This document shows, one piece after another, positions 45,364 to 59,200 of a stretch of 64,000 nucleotides of DNA. The notes beneath the pieces are model-generated. The model had not been told where the DNA came from and ran no database searches. It was given only the letters and a program-made list of their open reading frames with translations. The number at the start of each line of letters is the position of its first letter. Position 1 is the stretch's first letter. The stretch comes from Dillenia suffruticosa (Eukaryota; Streptophyta; Magnoliopsida; Dilleniales; Dilleniaceae). Location of the stretch: NCBI GenBank assembly GCA_033439265.1, contig JAVTVX010000016.1, forward strand, positions 15,236,701 through 15,300,700, in the 5' to 3' direction. The position numbers and the translations under genes are program-made.

Positions 45364-48012
45364 CGGCACCCAGATGCACGGGCACCACGTCCCGCACATC
45401 GAAGCACTGTAAGGCTGTCAACATTCATAGAATCCAAGTTTCCAAATCACAGAAATCCCCAAGTGATAAAAATAATACATGTATGCCTCAATATAAATTA
45501 AAATAAGTGAGAGTTAACCTTATGCAGATCAGAAGAATTATAAATACAGTCATCCCAATTTAAACAAATACAATGGTCATCCTAACTTCCTCAAGATGAA
45601 ACAATAACCTCAATATATAGCGGAAGAGCGGGTAGTCATACCCCGGCCCAGTAGTCTCCAAAGAATATCCAATACAACAATGCGCACAAATCTCTCGGTC
45701 TAAGTCTACCCGTGTAGGAGGGAAATGTGAAGGGTGAGTACCATAGAGAGGGGGGTTGGTACTCAGCAAGTCGGGGGGAATGACATGCTACAATTAATTT
45801 TTTTGGGAGAATTAGGAGTGCTAAAATTATGTCCCAATAAATCTATAGTATGCAAAAAAATATTATGACATCTCTATAAATCATTCACAGCATACGTATC
45901 AAATCAAATATGCATCCAGTATGTATGTCCGTTATATCATATAGAGCCAGCCGAAAATATCCCGGCAAGGGCCGACCATGGCCAAGGACGGGCAACATTG
46001 GGGGTTTTCACAGTGCAAGTAATAAAATAAGGCTCTCTACCCCAACGTTGACCACAGACAACTCCAACTAGCCTGTATATATATATCGTACATGTATCAA
46101 GGATCAAGCGTGTATGGAAACCTGCCGGTGCTAGACCTACCAAGGTCCTCCCCAGAGTGGTTCAACCGACGACTGTCCATACAATATGTATGACGATCTG
46201 GCGGATACCCCCTGCAGAGGCGTATTCGGACACAACAGGTGCCTCTACCAAATGTCCTTCGTAGCTACGGAATGCCATAGGAAGCATATCATCATCATCA
46301 CAGTATCCACAGGGGCATCCAGCCCAAATCACATATCTCAAGCCAAATCATCAAGCCTTATCGTGTCAAAAGCATGTGCCAATATGCAATGAAAGTATAA
46401 AATCATGTGGATATATCAAAGTGTGGCACAATCATCAAGTATCAAAATCATGGATGCATATCGATATAAACAAGTTGGGACACTCCATATATCACAAAAC
46501 ATTTTCATAAATCCAGGAGAATAGATCAATCATACCATTTTAAATCATGCTTTTGAAAGCTTTTTAAAACACGGTATTAATTAAAAGTAGATGTCAAGTC
46601 CCACTCATAGTTAGGGGAGGATAACGCACTCCCCAATATTTCCACAAAGCGTAAATCAAGTGTCCCCTCCGTTCAACTCAAATAATTCTTAGGGAGACAA
46701 ACAGTTTGCAGATTTTTAACCTGCGCAGTCATGGAAAACAGACTATAACTTTGGCTATACCAATCCAAATCAGATGATTCTTATCTCATTTTAAAGCTAA
46801 GGGATAGCACTATAACTTTCATTTTGCACACTTCCTTAGATTCAAATCACAGAATTCCCGGTAAGCCTCATTTTGTTACAGCCATATTTAAGTTTCAGAT
46901 TCTGTCCAGTTTTCGTACAGAAGCTATAACTTTCATCTTGCTCATCAAAGTCTAATGAAACTTTAACATGTTATAGCTAAGATGTAGATCTACAACTTTC
47001 GTGTTTTGAGTTTTATCTAAATATGTCTGGAAGGGGTTGAACAAAATTCATGAACAGGACAGATACGTTTTAGTGAAACATACAGTTTCTGTCAACACAG
47101 TTTTAAGAAAAATTGTATAACTTTCAATTTCCTCATGCAAAATGGCTGAAATATTTATATGTTATAGACAAGGCATATATCTATAACTTTCATGTTTTGT
47201 GTTTCTTCAAACTAAGACTGGAGATTGGTCGTTTTTACTCACTACTGTCAAGGTTCGAAACAGGACGCTTCTATGTCGAGTTTCAGGAAAAGTGCCATAA
47301 CGTTTTGCACAGGCATCAGAATTTGGTGATTCTTACCTCGTTGGAAAGATAAGACTTAGATCTACAATTCATATAACTATCACATTTTCAAATTCTGGCT
47401 CTAAGATGCCTTAAAACAGAGATGAATTACGGACAGAAATAAAATTTAAAGTAAGACAGGATAAAATTTCTTACCTCACTTTCTTTGTCTTCCTCTCTTG
47501 CTTCTCTCCTTGTTCTCACGAATTTGGGAAGAATGAACAAGCATTCTAAGGCCTTCTTGTTTTATTATTGTGTTAATAAGTCACCACCCTAGGATCAAAT
47601 CTTCAATTAATCTAAACCATAGGATCATTTTGACTATTGCATGTGTTTTGATTGGTTCTTTTTTTTTTGTGCATGTGTTCTCATTGGCCCACCTTGCCTT
47701 TCTCATCTCCATTTGGCCAACACTTGTCCTCCTCACTATAACACTTGTTCAATACAAGAATACACTTGTCACATTTCATTTAAGTTTTGTTAATTGCTAA
47801 CAAGTCCTTTGACTTATAAAAATTCTAATTTGACCCCTAAAATTTTCATAATTACATACTAGGCCCAAAATCTTATATTATACCTAATTTAATTTATTTA
47901 ATATAAAATTAAGGTTTTGAATCTCTTTGAGTCAAAATTGATCCGATTTGTATTTTACCGTCAAATATCATTTTTTTTTTTGTGAAAATTCATGAACCTG
48001 TAGTAGTAGAAA

Positions 48013-48016
<4 letters not shown>

Positions 48017-48076
<60 letters not shown>
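48017..48076. repeat. (AT)30 microsatellite in the left LTR
   Basis: 60 bp of AT repeats. The same array in the right LTR (56158-56189) has 16 units. Confidence 0.95.
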
Positions 48077-48081
<5 letters not shown>

Positions 48082-48119
48082 GGAATTCACTATAGAATAC
48101 ACCGAGAGTTGGTGTTACA

Positions 48120-48142
48120 TTTTCCTAACCCCCTAAAAACAA
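48120..48142 (-). other. Polypurine tract region of the young chromovirus
   Basis: Read on the minus strand, GTTTTTAGGGGGTTAGGAAAA lies directly before the 3' LTR, the usual place of the primer for plus-strand DNA synthesis. Confidence 0.65.
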
Positions 48143-48189
48143 GTTTCGTCCCCGAAACTAAAAGAAAACCATATAGGGAAAGGAAAATT

Positions 48190-49510
48190 ACTCAGTAAAT
48201 AGATGAGGGTACTGTCCCCTCATAGTCTCCTCGGACTCCCAAGTCTCCTCCTCGACTTGGTCGTTACGCCACAAAATGCGTACTAACGGAATATCCTTGC
48301 TTCGCAGTCTACGGATCTGCTTGTCAAGGACTGCTACGGGCTGTACAGGCAAACTCAGGTCCTCCCGTAGCTCAACTGGTGGAGATTCTAAAACATGAGA
48401 AGGGTCAGGCATATATCTCCTAAGCACCGAGACATGGAACACATCATGAATACGTGCCAACTCCTCTGGCAGGTCCAATATGTATGCCACACTTCCGATC
48501 CTCTCAAGAATACGGAAGGGCCCAATATACCTGGGGCTCAGCTTGCCCCGCTGCCTGAAACGGATCACTCCTTTCCAGGGTGAGATCCTCAAGAATACCA
48601 TGTCTCCCTCCTGAAACTCCAGTGGTCGCCGCCTATGGTCTGCATACGCCCTTTGTCGATCCTGGGCGGCTCTCATCCTCTGTTGGATGATCTTGACCTT
48701 CTCCCTCGTCTCCTCAACAAGCTCCACACTGCTGAGGTGCCTCTCACCGACCTCATCCCAACATAAAGGTGTGCGGCATCGCCTCCCATACAATGCCTCG
48801 TATGGAGGCATCCCAATACTCGCCTGGTAGCTGTTATTATATGCAAACTCTACAAGTAGTAAATGCCTATCCCAACTACCATGAAAATCAATAACACAAG
48901 CCCGAAACATATCCTCAAGTGTCTGAATCGTGCGCTCTGACTGGTCATCTGTCTAAGGATGATAGGCTATGCTAAAGTTTAGTCTAGTACCCAATGCCTC
49001 CTGCAAACTGGGCCAGAACCTAGACGTGAACCTGGGGTCCCTGTCTGAAACAATCGACACAGGCACGCCGTGAAGTCGTACTATGGTGTCCATATAGAGA
49101 CGTGCCAGTACCTCCAAGGAGTAGTCACCACGGATGGGGATAAAGTGTGCAGATTTGGTGAGTCGATCAACAATCACCCAAATCGCATCATGCTGCGTAA
49201 AAGTCCTCGGTAACCCCATCATGAAATCCATAGTAATATGTTCCCACTTCCACTCAGGAATGGGAAGTGGCTGTAAAATACCTGCTGGTTTCTGGTGCTC
49301 AGCCTTCACCTGCTGGCACACCAAGCACCGTGCTACAAACTTTGCTATCTCCCGCTTCATGCCCGACCACCAATAACTGCCTCTGATGGTGCGGTACATC
49401 TTTGTACTCCCGGGATGCATAGCATAAGCCGAACAGTGTGCCTCCTCAAGAATAGCACGTCGAAGCTCAACATCAGCTGGAATACACACTCTGTCTCTGA
49501 GAACCACGAG
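48190..49510 (-). mobile_element. Integrase part of the young chromovirus, with chromodomain-like end
   Basis: A zinc-binding HHCC region ([29 protein letters not shown]), the core with [14 protein letters not shown] and [14 protein letters not shown], then the C-terminal DNA-binding part and the segment VFHVSVLRRYMPDPSHV. A chromodomain-like tail (KDIPLVRILWRN, VEEETWESEE) is typical of the Tekay/Del group. The borders are rounded. Confidence 0.88.
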
Positions 49511-49599
49511 TCCATCAGTACGGACTCAGAAATCTCCGCCCTCTCCTCGGCGAATCCGATCGTGAATAGCCTGGAGCTCTACATCTGTACCTTGAAGCT

Positions 49600-51300
49600 C
49601 TCTGATGCGGTCAAGTAGTGTAGGCCGCACTTCAAATCTGGCTAACAGTGTACCCTGCTCATTGCTAGCCAAGCTGACTCCCAAAGCTCGGAGTCCTACC
49701 AAGCAAGAGATGTAAGCTCTTTCTGCTGGCTGAGAAGTGGTAGAAGAAGATGACTTCCGGCTCAAGGCATCTGCTACTACATTTGCCTTGCCTGGATGAT
49801 AGTCAATAACCAAGTCGTAGTCCTTCAGCAGCTCTAACCATCTTCTCTGTCTCAGGTTTAGCTCTCTCTGAGTAAATAAATACTTCAAACTCTTATGGTC
49901 TGTAAAGACCCTACAAGTAACTCCATATAAGTAATGCCGCCATATTCTCAGTACGAAGACTATGGCTGCCAGCTCTAGATCGTGAGTAGGGTAATTCACC
50001 TCATGCTTCTTCAACTGTCTCGAAGCATAGGCGATCACCCGTCCATCCTGCATCAATACGCAACCTAACCCATGCCGGCTAGCATCACTATACACAACAT
50101 ACTCCCTGCCGCTGGTAGGGAGAGCCAAGATAGGTGCCGACGTCAGTCGTTGTTTGAGCTCCTGAAAGCTCGCCTCACAGCGGTCATCCCAACAGAACTT
50201 GACGTCTTTCCTCGTCAATCGGGAGAGTGGAGCAGCAATCTTCGAGAAACCCTCTACGAATCGTCTGTAATAACCAGCAAGTCCAAGAAAACTCCGGATC
50301 TCAGTAATGGTCTGCGGCTGCTCCCACCTCAATATGGCCTCTACTTTTTGCGGATCAACAAAAATCCCCTCCGCAGAAACAATGTGGCCTAGAAATCCAA
50401 TCTCCCTTAGCCAAAATTCACACTTGGTGAATTTGGCATATAACTGCTGCTCACGGAGAGTCTGTAAGACCACCCTCAGGTGCTGTACATGCTCCTCATC
50501 ACTCCGTGAGTATACCAAAATGTCATCAATAAAGACGATAACGAAACGATCTAAGTAGTTATGGAAAACCCGGTTCATCAAATCCATAAAAGTCGCTGGA
50601 GTATTAGTCAATCCAAACGGCATCACTAAAAACTCAAAGTGACCATAGCGAGTGCGGAATGCAGTCTTGGGCACGTCCTCGGCCCGAATTCGTAACTGAT
50701 GATAACCAGACCGCAAATCGATCTTCGAAAAGACCCGTGCACCCTGAAGCTGGTCAAATAGGTCATCAATATGTGGCAGAGGATACCGGTTCTTGACGGT
50801 CACCTTATTCAACTGCCGATAATCCATGCACAGTCGTAGGGTCCCATCCTTTTTCTTCACAAACAACACCGGAGCACCCCAAGGCGAAGTGCTCGGATGG
50901 ATAAAACCCTTGTCTAGTAATTCCTGCAACTGAACCTTGAGCTCTCTCAGTTCAGCTGGCGCCATTCTATATGGCGGAATAGATATAGGGGCGGCTTCCG
51001 GAACTATGTCGATCTCAAAGTCAAACTCCCGAGCCGGTGGAAGGCCGGGTAGCTCCTCAGGGAAAACATCTGCAAACTCCTGTACTACAGGGACATCCTC
51101 ATTCCTTGGTCCCTTCACAGTAGTATCCACAACATGGGCCAAGTACGCAGTGCAACCTTGGCGTATTAACCTCCTGGCATCCATCACCGAAATAACACAG
51201 CGAGGCAATACTCTCCTCTCACCAGAAAATCTCAAAGTAAGCCCCTCTGATCTCTGAAACTCGACCTCCTTAGTAAAACAATCAACGGAGGCTCTGTGTC
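49600..51300 (-). mobile_element. Reverse transcriptase and RNase H part of the young chromovirus
   Basis: Protease end and linker ([18 protein letters not shown]), then the reverse transcriptase ([32 protein letters not shown], catalytic [17 protein letters not shown]), RNase H ([15 protein letters not shown]) and the connection to integrase ([15 protein letters not shown]). The Ty3/gypsy order is intact. The borders are rounded. Confidence 0.92.
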
Positions 51301-51719
51301 TGCTCAGCCAATCCATGCCAAGGATGGCATCAATATCAGTCAGGTCCAAAGGGATCAAATTTGCTCAAGTATGGTATTTCCAATCATGATCTTTATCCCT
51401 CTATAGACTGAATCTCTCAAGAACTATTCACCGAGAGGAGTGAAAACCAATATCTCCTCTCTAAGTGGCGTCAAAGGCTTACCCATCAGGCGGGCAAAGG
51501 ACGTTCTCACATACGAGTAGTTCGACCCGGTGTCGATCAGGATACGGGCGTCGACTCCATAAATCCTCATAGTTCCTAAATGTGGGGAAAGTAAATAGAT
51601 CACTTTAAATAAATGTGGTAATAGATACTCATCATATATATCTCAAAAGTATATGTATCTCAAAAGTAGGTACAGCCAACATAGTCAAGCCTCTAAGGCT
51701 TTGGCTTATGATGAGTCTC

Positions 51720-53132
51720 AAAATAAAAGTACAGAGGAAATCTCTAAGTGTGTGAGTCAGAAAGGGGAGTACCAATAATGACATCGGGGTTCGTCTGCGC
51801 ATCCTCCTGCGTCATTGCGTATACTCGGGCCTGAGCCCTCGGCGGTTGCCGTGATGGTCCTGGTGCCATACTATTCCCAGCTACTGCTCGTGGGGCTATG
51901 GGGGTAGGGTGTACCGGTGCTCCCTGCTGTCCCCCTCGTGGAGCACTAGACTGAATAGAAATTGCCGGACCCCCTACTCCAAGATCAGGGCACTGGCTCT
52001 TGATGTGCCCTTGTCTCCCACACTGGAAACAAGTCACTGTCACCCCGCAAGCTCCGTAGGGGTGATGTCTACCGTATCGACGACAAAAAGGGTATCGTCG
52101 GGCTATAGTCTGAGTGGAGGCACTCGGGGCTGGTGCTCTAAACCCCTGGGACTGTGATCCCTGCCTCTGGAAAGGGTCTCCGCGAAACCCTGAGGTTCTC
52201 CCTTTCTTCGAACTCTGGCCCCCAGAAAACTCGGGTCTCTTCCTCCTCTGCTCCCTCCTCTCTCTTTGTCGTCCCTCAGCAAGGACGATCTCCTCAGCCT
52301 GGAGTGCTGAGTCTACTATCTCTGGCAATGAGAAGTTAGGGGTCACCGTCATATACCTCCGGACGTTCAAGTTGAGGCCATCCTCAAACTTGAACCTCAA
52401 CTGACTGGGTGTGGCTAGGTCCGGAACAAAAGCGGCCAGTCTCCTTAACTCGGCCTCATACTCGGTCACAGTCCGAGTCCCCTGCCGCAGGTGGTGGAAC
52501 TCCGTCCTCTTCCTGTTCTGCTGGAATGCTGAAAAATATCTGCGGTTGAACTCCCGTAGAAAGTCCTCCCAACTCCTGGGCTCCGCTGCATCATCACAAA
52601 CTGCCTCCCACCGCGAGAGGGCATCTCCATCCAATAATCTCTCGGCCACTCGGAGTTTGAACTCCTCACTCAAGCCAAGGTCTGTCAACACTCGGCGGGT
52701 GCGGTTGATCCAGTGCTTCGCAGCAGTGGAATCACCCACCCCAGAGAACTCGGTACAGCCTAGCTGTCTCGCCTCCTTCATGAGCTGGGTGAGCTCGTGA
52801 ATCCGTCTCAACGTCGAAGAAGTACTGTCTCTGGGTTTAGAAATTACAGATGGACTTACAACAGGTGGAGGTTCTGGTGCGACTGGTCGTGGCACGGCCG
52901 TAGGGGTTGGCTCAGCCATCGGTGGTGGTGGTGGTGGTGGCATCTGAATGCCGTGGGCAGCGTACCACTCGAACACCTGTCGGTAGGCGTCCAGCGGTGG
53001 CGGTGGTGGTAGATCTACGGCCGTGGTGGTCGGTGGTGTAGGCACTGAAGGAGAACCGTGTGAGGAAGACATGTCCTCCGATACACTAGGGGGCTCAGTA
53101 GGTAAGAAGTGGGTACCTCGCCTAGTCGTCAT
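51720..53132 (-). mobile_element. Gag part of the young chromovirus
   Basis: The reading starts with MTTRRGTHFLPTEPPS and a Pro-rich N terminus. The retrotransposon gag domain follows (AAKHWINRTRRVL, LRVAERLLDGDALSRWE, FNRRYFSAFQQNRKRTEFHH), and near the end is a CCHC zinc knuckle (CFQCGRQGHIKSQCPD) followed by a Pro/Gln-rich tail. This is the capsid-nucleocapsid precursor of the element. Confidence 0.92.
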
Positions 53133-53439
53133 ATTTCTGTGAGGAAAAAGGCACTAATCAGGCAGATATATAAGAATTAGGGTTAGTTATGGAATAACTA
53201 ACCCCCTAAAAGAAATCAACTTGGCATCGGAACCAATGGATAAGGTATGCTAGGTTAGATATGATCCGTGTCCAACCCTCTAAAAATGGATGAACTCATC
53301 TGCGTATGACCATGTATTGGGGAATGACTGTACAGTAACTTTCACATGCATTGAGGACTTTCAAAATCAGATTTACTTGGGGATATATATATATATATTT
53401 TTTTTTGAAATCAGTTTCTCAACTCAGCTCTAACCAAGA

Positions 53440-53451
53440 GCTCTGATACCA
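53440..53451 (-). other. Primer-binding site of the young chromovirus
   Basis: TGGTATCAGAGC on the minus strand is complementary to the 3' end of plant initiator tRNA-Met. It stands nine bases inside the 5' LTR border. Confidence 0.85.
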
Positions 53452-53460
53452 ACCGAGGCC

Positions 53461-56153
53461 TGTCACGCCCCGACCCACTCCCGAGCCAGGCACGCAACGA
53501 GCCCGCCGCGGCACCCAGATGCACGGGCACCACGTCCCGCACATCGAATCACCGTAAGGCTGTCAACATTCATATAATCCAAGTTTCCAAATCACAGAAA
53601 TCCCCAAGTGATAAAAATAATACATATATGCCTCAATGTAAATTAAAATGAGTGAGAGTTAACCTTATGCAGACCAGAAGAATTATAAATACAGTCATCC
53701 CAATTTAAACAAATACAATGGTCATCCTAACTTCCTCAAGATGAAACAATAACCTCAATATATAGCGGAAGAGCGGGTAGTCATACCCCGGCCCAGTAGT
53801 CTCCAAAGAATATCCAATACAACAATGCGCACAAATCCTCGGTCTGAGTCTACCCCTGTAGGAGGGAAATGTGAGGGGTGAGTACCATAGAGAGGGGGGT
53901 TGGTACTCAGCAAGTCGGGGGGAATGACATGCTACAATTAATTTTTTTGGGAGAATTAGGAGTGCCAAAATTATGTCCCAATAAATCCATAGTATGCAAA
54001 AAAATATTATGACATCTCAATAAATCATTCACAGCATACGTATCAAATCAAATATGCATCCAGTATGTATGTCCGTTATATCGTATAGAGCCAGCCGAAA
54101 ATATCCCGGCAAGGGCCGACCATGGCCAAGGACGGGCAACGTTGGGGGTTTTCACAGTGCAAGTAATAAAATAAGGCTCTCTACCCCAACGTTGGCCACA
54201 GACTACTCCAACTAGCCTGTATATATATATCGTATACGTATCAAGGATCAAGCGTGTATGGAAACCCGCCGGTGCTAGACCTACCAAGGTCCTCCCCAGA
54301 GTGGTTCAACCGACGACTGTCCATACAATATGTATGACGATCTAGCGGATACCCCCTGCAGAGGCATATCCGAACACAACAGGTGCCTCTACCAAATGTC
54401 CTTCGTAGCTACGGAATGCCATAGGAAGCATATCATCATCATCACAGTATCCACAAGGGCATCCAGCCCAAATCACATATCTCAAGCCAAATCATCAAGC
54501 CTTATCGTGTCAAAAACATGTGCCAATATGCAATGAAAGTATAAAATCATGTGGATATATCAAAGTGTGGCACAATCATCAAGTATCAAAATCATGGATG
54601 CATATCGATATAAACAAGTTGGGACACTCCATATATCACAAAACATTTTCATAAATCCAGGAGAATAGATCAATCATACCATTTTAAATTATGCTTTTGA
54701 AAGATTTTTAAAACACGGTATTAATTAAAAGTAGATGTCAAGTCCCACTCACAGTTAGGGGAGGATAACGCACTCCCCAATATTTCCACAAAGCGTAAAT
54801 CAAGTGTCCCCTCCGTTCAACTCAAATAATTCTTAGGGAGACAAACAGTTTGCAGATTTTTAACCTGCGCAGTCATGGAAAATAGACTATAACTTTGGCT
54901 ATACCAATCCAAATCAGATGATTCTTATCACATTTTAAAGCTAAGGGATAGCACTATAACTTTCATTTTGCACACTTCCTCAGATTCAAATCACAGGATT
55001 CCCGGTAAGCCTCATACAGCCATATTTAAGTTTCAGATTCTGTCCAGTTTTTGTACAGAAGCTATAACTTTCATCCTGCTCATCAAAGTCTAATGAAACT
55101 TTAACATGTTATAGCTAAGATGTAGATCTACAACTTTTGTGTTTTGAATTTTATCTAAATATGTCTGGAAGGGGTTGAACAAAATTCATGAACAGGACAG
55201 ATACGTTTTAGTGAAACATACAGTTTCTGTCAACACAGTTTTAAGAAAAATTGTATAACTTTCAATTTCCTCATGCAAAATGGCTGAAATATTTATATGT
55301 TATAGACAAGGCATATATCTATAACTTTCATGTTTTGTGTTTCTTCAAACTAAGACTGGAGAGGGGTCGTTTTTACTCACTACTGTCAAGGTTCGAAACA
55401 GGACGCTTCTATGTCGAGTTTCAGGAAAAGTGCCATAACTTTTTGCACAGGCATCAGAATTTGGTGATTCTTACCTCCTTGGAAAGATAAGACTTAGATC
55501 TACAATTCATATAACTATCACATTTTCAAATTCTGGCTCTAAGATGCCTTAAAACAGAGATGAATTACGGACAGAAATAAAATTTAAAGTAAGACATGAT
55601 AAAATTTCTTACCTCACTTTCTTTGTCTTCCTCTCTTGCTTCTCTCCTTGTTCTCACGAATTTGGGAAGAATGAACAAGCATTCTAAGGCCTTCTTGTTT
55701 TATTATTGTGTTAAAAAAGTCACCACCCTAGGATCAAATCTCCAATTAATCTAAACCATAGGATCATTTTGACTATTGCATGTGTTTTGATTGGTTCTTT
55801 TTTTTTTTTTGTGCATGTGTTCTCATTGGCCCACCTTGCCTTTCTCATCTCCATTTGGCCAACACTTGTCCTCCTCACTATAACACTTGTTCAATACAAG
55901 AATACACTTGTCACATTTCATTTAAGTTTTGTTAATTGCTAACAAGTCCTTTGACTTATAAAAATTCTAATTTGACCCCTAAAATTTTCATAATTACATA
56001 CTAGGCCCAAAATCTTATATTATACCTAATTTAATTTATTTAATATGAAATTAAGGTTTTGAATCTCTTTGAGTCAAAATTGATCCGATTTGTATTTTAC
56101 CGTCAAATATCATTTTTTTTTTGTGAAAATTCATGAACCTGTAGTAGTAGAAA

Positions 56154-56194
<41 letters not shown>

Positions 56195-56232
56195 GGAATT
56201 CACTATAGAATACACCGAGAGTCGGTGTTACA
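53461..56232 (-). mobile_element. Right (5') LTR of the young chromovirus
   Basis: 2,772 bp, starting TGTCACGCCCC and ending GGTGTTACA. It drives transcription on the minus strand. The AT microsatellite at 56158-56189 has 16 units. Confidence 0.92.
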
Positions 56233-59200
56233 CATAATTACCAATTACATAAATTCATTCAAGAACAAAAGAAATTGGACCTCATGCCAAATGCACAATG
56301 GGCTATCTATGATAAGGCCTATCTTGGCTATGATCCATTGAATACACAAAAGAAACTTTATAGTTTCTTTGTTCATAGCTCCAAGAATGAAAAGACGAAA
56401 ACTAGATGTCACATTTGATGAAGAATGGGCACATAGCTCAATCTTATAACTTGAAGAAAAAGCCTAATGTCACATATCAAAGTCACAAAAACAATGTGAT
56501 TAAATCTCATAATAGTATGGCTAAAATTGAACATAAAAGAAAGACATCATCACAAACACAAGGTACACTAATTTGGGTACCTAAAAATTTTTTAAGCACT
56601 AACATTGGCGGATCCAAGAAGATATAGGTATCAAAAGCCAAAATATGAATATTAATTATTGTGTAGATACGCTTCCAATCCAAGGATTCTAAGAGCCAGT
56701 GGTTTCTAAATTGTGGTTGTTCTCGGCACATGACGGGAGAGGTTACACACTTTTGCTCATTGGAAAAGAAGTAAGGAGGCAAGGTTGTCTTTGGAAACAA
56801 CTCTAAAGGGCACGATCATTGGCGTTGGCAACATAGATAACTCCTCGACTCAAATTGTACATGTTTTATTTGTCAAACATTTAAAGCATAGTTTGCTTAG
56901 CATTAGTTGATTATGTGATAAGCGATATATTATTGTATTTGATTGCATTGCATGGTTAGTTAAAGATAAGCAATCTAATAGGACTAAATTTAAAGACTTT
57001 AGGAAAGGAAACATTTATGTGATATATTTGGATGACATAGGAAATGAAGAAGTTTGTTTGATGGCTCTAAATGTGAATAATTCTTGATTGTGACATAAAA
57101 GACTAGAACATGCTACTATGAACTAAATATCTTGGCTAAAAGAAAAGAATCAAATTAGAGGCTTACCTAGTCTGAAGTTTGAAAATGATAGATCCTGTAA
57201 TGCTTGCATGAAAGGCACGCATACTAAAACTTCATTCAGGTCTAAGAATGAAGTATCTACCTCTAGACCCTTTGAGCTTCTTCACAACTCGAACCCAAAG
57301 CCTAGATGGAAAGCACTATAGTTTTGTAATTGTAGATGAATATTTTAGGTAAACTTAGGTGATGTTTTTGACAAAGAAGAAAGAAGTTAGTACCTTTGTA
57401 AAAAGATACAAAATGAGAAAGAATGTCATATCTTGAGAATTAGTAGTGATCATGATAAAGAGTTTCAAAATAGGATCATACAAGAGTTTTATGAAAAATA
57501 TGGAATAGAGCACAACTTTTTAGTACCTAGGATTCCACAACAAAATTGAGTTGTAGAAAGGAAGAATAGGATACTTGAGTAGATGGCTAAGACTATGTTG
57601 TGTGAGTATAATCTACCAAAATATTTTTGGACCTAATCCATTAATATGGCCTACTACATATTAAATAGAGTTTTAATAAGATCAATTTTTAAGAAAACTC
57701 CTTATAAAGTGTTCAAGAGCAAAAGCCCTAAGATTAGCTATTTTCATATATTTGGATATAAATACTTCATTTTTGCAAAGAGTAATAAAAGAATTTTTGT
57801 AGGATACTCAACCACTAGTAACACTTATAAAGTGTACAAAAAAGAACTGCGATGGTTGAAAATTTGGTTCATGTTGAATTTGATTAATATGATGATCGTA
57901 GGAAAGATGTTATGGATAAAGAAGATATTGAAACAAATTTATTTGATAAACCATCTCAAAAGATAGAGTATCAAGAAAATCTAGAGGAAGGAAAAGAAAA
58001 AAATGATCCTGAGGATGAGAAAGTAGTGCAAGAAGATGAATGAACATAAATACTCTAGTTTAAGAAAATGTGCAGATATTGAAAACATGTTTGGAGACTT
58101 AGACAAAGGAGTTAGGACTAAATCCGTATTACAAAATCAATATGAATTTATAGTATTTATCTCTAAAGTAGAGTCTAAAAATTTTAATAAAGTTCTTGAT
58201 GATGAAAATTGGATGTTAACTATGCAAGAAGAGCTAAACGAACTTACAAGAAACAATATACGGGTGTGAGTTCCTAGATCTAAGGATCAATCACTTATAG
58301 GTACTAAATAGGTGTTTAAGAACAAATTAGATGAGCGTGGCACAATCATTAGAAATAAAACAAGGCTAATGGCTCAAAGGTATAGTCAATAAGAAAGAAT
58401 AGATTTTGAAACGACTTATACCTTGGTAACTAAATTAGAAACTATTAGAATACTTTTGGTTTTTGCTTACTATAAGAATTTTAATTTATATCAAATGGAT
58501 GTAAAAAATGTCTTTCTAAATGGAATTATAAATGAGTTGGTTTATATAGAACAACCTCCCGAATTTGAAAAACCAAAATTTTTGGACCATATATGCAAAT
58601 TGAACAAAACTTTATATGGTCTAAAATAAACTCCAAAGTTTAGTATGATAGGCTTAGCACATTCCTAATTAAGAATGAATTTAGTAGAGCAAAGACTAAT
58701 ACAACTTTATTATTAACAAGGAAAAAAAATTATAATTGTACAAATCTATGTAGATGACATAATCTTTGGCGCAACCAAAGAATCATTATGTGAAGATTTT
58801 GCTGAGTCTATGCAATCCGAATTTGAGATGAGTATGATGAGAGAATTAAATTATTTTCTAAAATTATAAATTAAGAAAAATAATAAAGGGATTTTCATAA
58901 ACCAATCTAACTTTACAAATGAGTTATTGAAGAAATTTGGATTTGATGAGACCAAATCCTATGCAACTCGTATGGGCACAAATGTTGAGCTTGATTGAGA
59001 TGAGAATGGCAAGCAAATATGCCAAAAACTATATAGGAGTATGATAGGTTAGTTACTTTATTTAACAGCTTCTAGACCTGACATCCTATTTATTGTGTAT
59101 CAATGTGCTAGGTTTCAAGCAGATCCTAAGGAATCCCATTTGATAGCGGTGAAAAGAATATTTAGATACCTTAACAATACACGTAAATTAGGAGTATGGT

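Larger units (their letters stand above)
45295..48119 (-). mobile_element. Left (3') LTR of the young chromovirus
   Basis: 2,825 bp. It differs from the right LTR mainly in a 21-bp tandem duplication near its left end and in the length of an AT microsatellite. The non-coding LTR body includes a TATATATA-rich U3 part. Confidence 0.92.
45295..56232 (-). mobile_element. Young Tekay/Del-like chromovirus (Ty3/gypsy) inserted in the SIRE-type element
   Basis: Two long LTRs (45295-48119 and 53461-56232) with termini TGTTACGCCCC/TGTCACGCCCC and GGTGTTACA, a CATAA duplication on both sides, a tRNA-Met-type primer-binding site and a purine tract. On the minus strand the parts are gag (about 51.7-53.1 kb), protease (about 51.2-51.6 kb), reverse transcriptase and RNase H (about 49.6-51.2 kb), and integrase with a chromodomain-like end (about 48.2-49.5 kb). 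The LTRs look about 98 percent alike by eye, which points to insertion within roughly the last million years at usual plant rates. The element is structurally complete, but its coding part has a few breaks (about three), so it is counted as a fossil. Confidence 0.93.
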
